DNA of 33,563 bases from Melioribacter roseus (GTDB taxonomy: Bacteria; Bacteroidota; Ignavibacteria; Ignavibacteriales; Melioribacteraceae). Each line of letters begins with the position of its first letter. The stretch's first letter is position 1. The position numbers were made by a program, and so were the translations under genes. The notes beneath the pieces are model-generated. The model saw nothing but the letters and a program-made list of their open reading frames with translations, was not told the origin of the DNA and ran no database searches. Shown in pieces: positions 33,004-33,563 of this stretch. The stretch covers positions 16,797 to 50,359 of the forward strand of contig DYLN01000010.1 of the NCBI GenBank assembly GCA_020722085.1, read 5' to 3'.

Positions 33004-33563
33004 TCACTTAACCAGCAGCATCTTCCTCACAAGATTTTCACTTCCCGCAGTAAGTCTGTAAAAATATATACCGCTTGGTAATTCAAATGCGTCAAACTCA
33101 ACTTCATATTTTCCCGCCGGCTTGTTTTCATTAACAAGTGTTGTTATCTCTCTTCCGAGAATGTCGTACACCTTCAACGTCACAAAACTCGCTTTGGGAA
33201 GTGAATAAGTGATTATAGTTGCTGGATTGAAGGGATTGGGGTAATTAATTGCTCCAAAACTCAGATTATCTTTTTCAACTTCATTAGCGCTATTAGCGGC
33301 TTTTTTCTCCAGATTATTTGAAATACTGAAAGAAGCTTTATTGACCGGAATCCCCAATGCTGCCATTAATCCGGCATCTATTTCATTTCCGTATTTTTCT
33401 GCAAGAACTTTCTTTGCATTGTTCGATGTTTCTCTGTAATTGGGATCAAATGCACTTAATGATGCAATAATCAGTAATGCCCTTTTTTCTACTTCACTGT
33501 TTGGATGTTCATCAATAAGTTGGTTTGCAAGTGCCTCTGTTTCCGAAGTTCTCCTTAATCCAG
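33004..33563 (-). CDS. T9SS type A sorting domain-containing protein (3' part; runs off the window)
   Basis: The reading frame stays open to the right edge, so only the C-terminal 186 residues or so are visible. The end is a type IX secretion sorting domain of about 80 residues: NYPNPFNPATIITYSLP, then VTLKVYDILGREI and GKYEVEFDAFELPSGIYFYRL, closing with RKMLLVK. Upstream is a helical stretch with SETEALANQLIDEHPNSEVE, suggesting TPR- or HEAT-like repeats. The protein would cross the outer membrane by the type IX system and be anchored or released after cleavage. The N terminus and function are not visible. Methionine codons at 33366 are internal, not the start. Confidence 0.88.
   Translation of the reverse strand, partial: GLRRTSETEALANQLIDEHPNSEVEKRALLIIASLSAFDPNYRETSNNAKKVLAEKYGNEIDAGLMAALGIPVNKASFSISNNLEKKAANSANEVEKDNLSFGAINYPNPFNPATIITYSLPKASFVTLKVYDILGREITTLVNENKPAGKYEVEFDAFELPSGIYFYRLTAGSENLVRKMLLVK

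Noticed and set aside
1-33563. CRISPR array, prophage, transposase or integrase genes
   Set aside because: Searched by eye; no regularly spaced repeats and no protein with transposase, integrase or phage motifs was found. Two tRNA genes at the left edge have no adjacent integrase.

Overview
This AT-rich window reads as an ordinary chromosomal segment of a Gram-negative bacterium in the Bacteroidota/Chlorobiota/Ignavibacteriota group, most likely an Ignavibacteria-type genome. The pointers are a type IX secretion C-terminal sorting domain at the right edge, a TonB energy transducer, a peptidase-rich envelope set, and two promoters of the Bacteroidota form TTG-N20/21-TAnnTTTG. The lineage is an inference; no rRNA or marker-gene comparison was possible. 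Nearly every gene lies on the minus strand. The exceptions are an M50-like membrane protease gene at the left end and a 24-codon membrane microprotein gene near 27.4 kb.

Layout, left to right. 1-330: tRNA-Val(UAC) and tRNA-Gly(CCC), both minus, with a shared promoter. 325-6754: M50-like protease (+), then minus-strand genes for a UMF1-family transporter, NusB, a YdcF/DUF218 membrane protein, TonB with its own promoter and terminator, a VanZ-like protein and the bifunctional NAD(P)HX repair enzyme. 6820-15669: a respiratory operon read as asnS-nuoJ-nuoK-nuoL-nuoM-antiporter-unknown-nuoN. It carries only the distal membrane arm of complex I, and a CitMHS/NhaD-like Na+/H+ antiporter plus an unrecognised 121-residue protein sit between nuoM and nuoN. 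15845-21096: Ppx/GppA phosphatase with HD domain, a GT9 glycosyltransferase, a small membrane protein, a deoxynucleoside kinase, folK, folB and pgeF. 21116-25030: sulfur amino acid genes: a methionine gamma-lyase-like enzyme, cystathionine gamma-lyase/synthase and cystathionine beta-synthase with CBS domains. 25110-27194: a secreted prolyl oligopeptidase. 27195-27525: the only gap over 300 bases, which holds the microprotein cassette. 27526-33563: a second cysteine-synthase-like gene, fmt, def, a membrane protein, an M1 metallopeptidase and the 3' end of a T9SS cargo gene.

How the genes work together: the nuo block builds the proton-pumping arm of complex I, and the co-transcribed antiporter could exchange that proton gradient for a sodium gradient. 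CBS and CGL form the reverse transsulfuration route from homocysteine through cystathionine to cysteine. def and fmt handle N-terminal formyl-methionine. No CRISPR array, prophage or insertion sequence was seen. The most unusual points are the antiporter and unknown gene embedded in the nuo operon, the self-contained 24-codon microprotein cassette, and a 7-nt tandem repeat inside the essential gene fmt.
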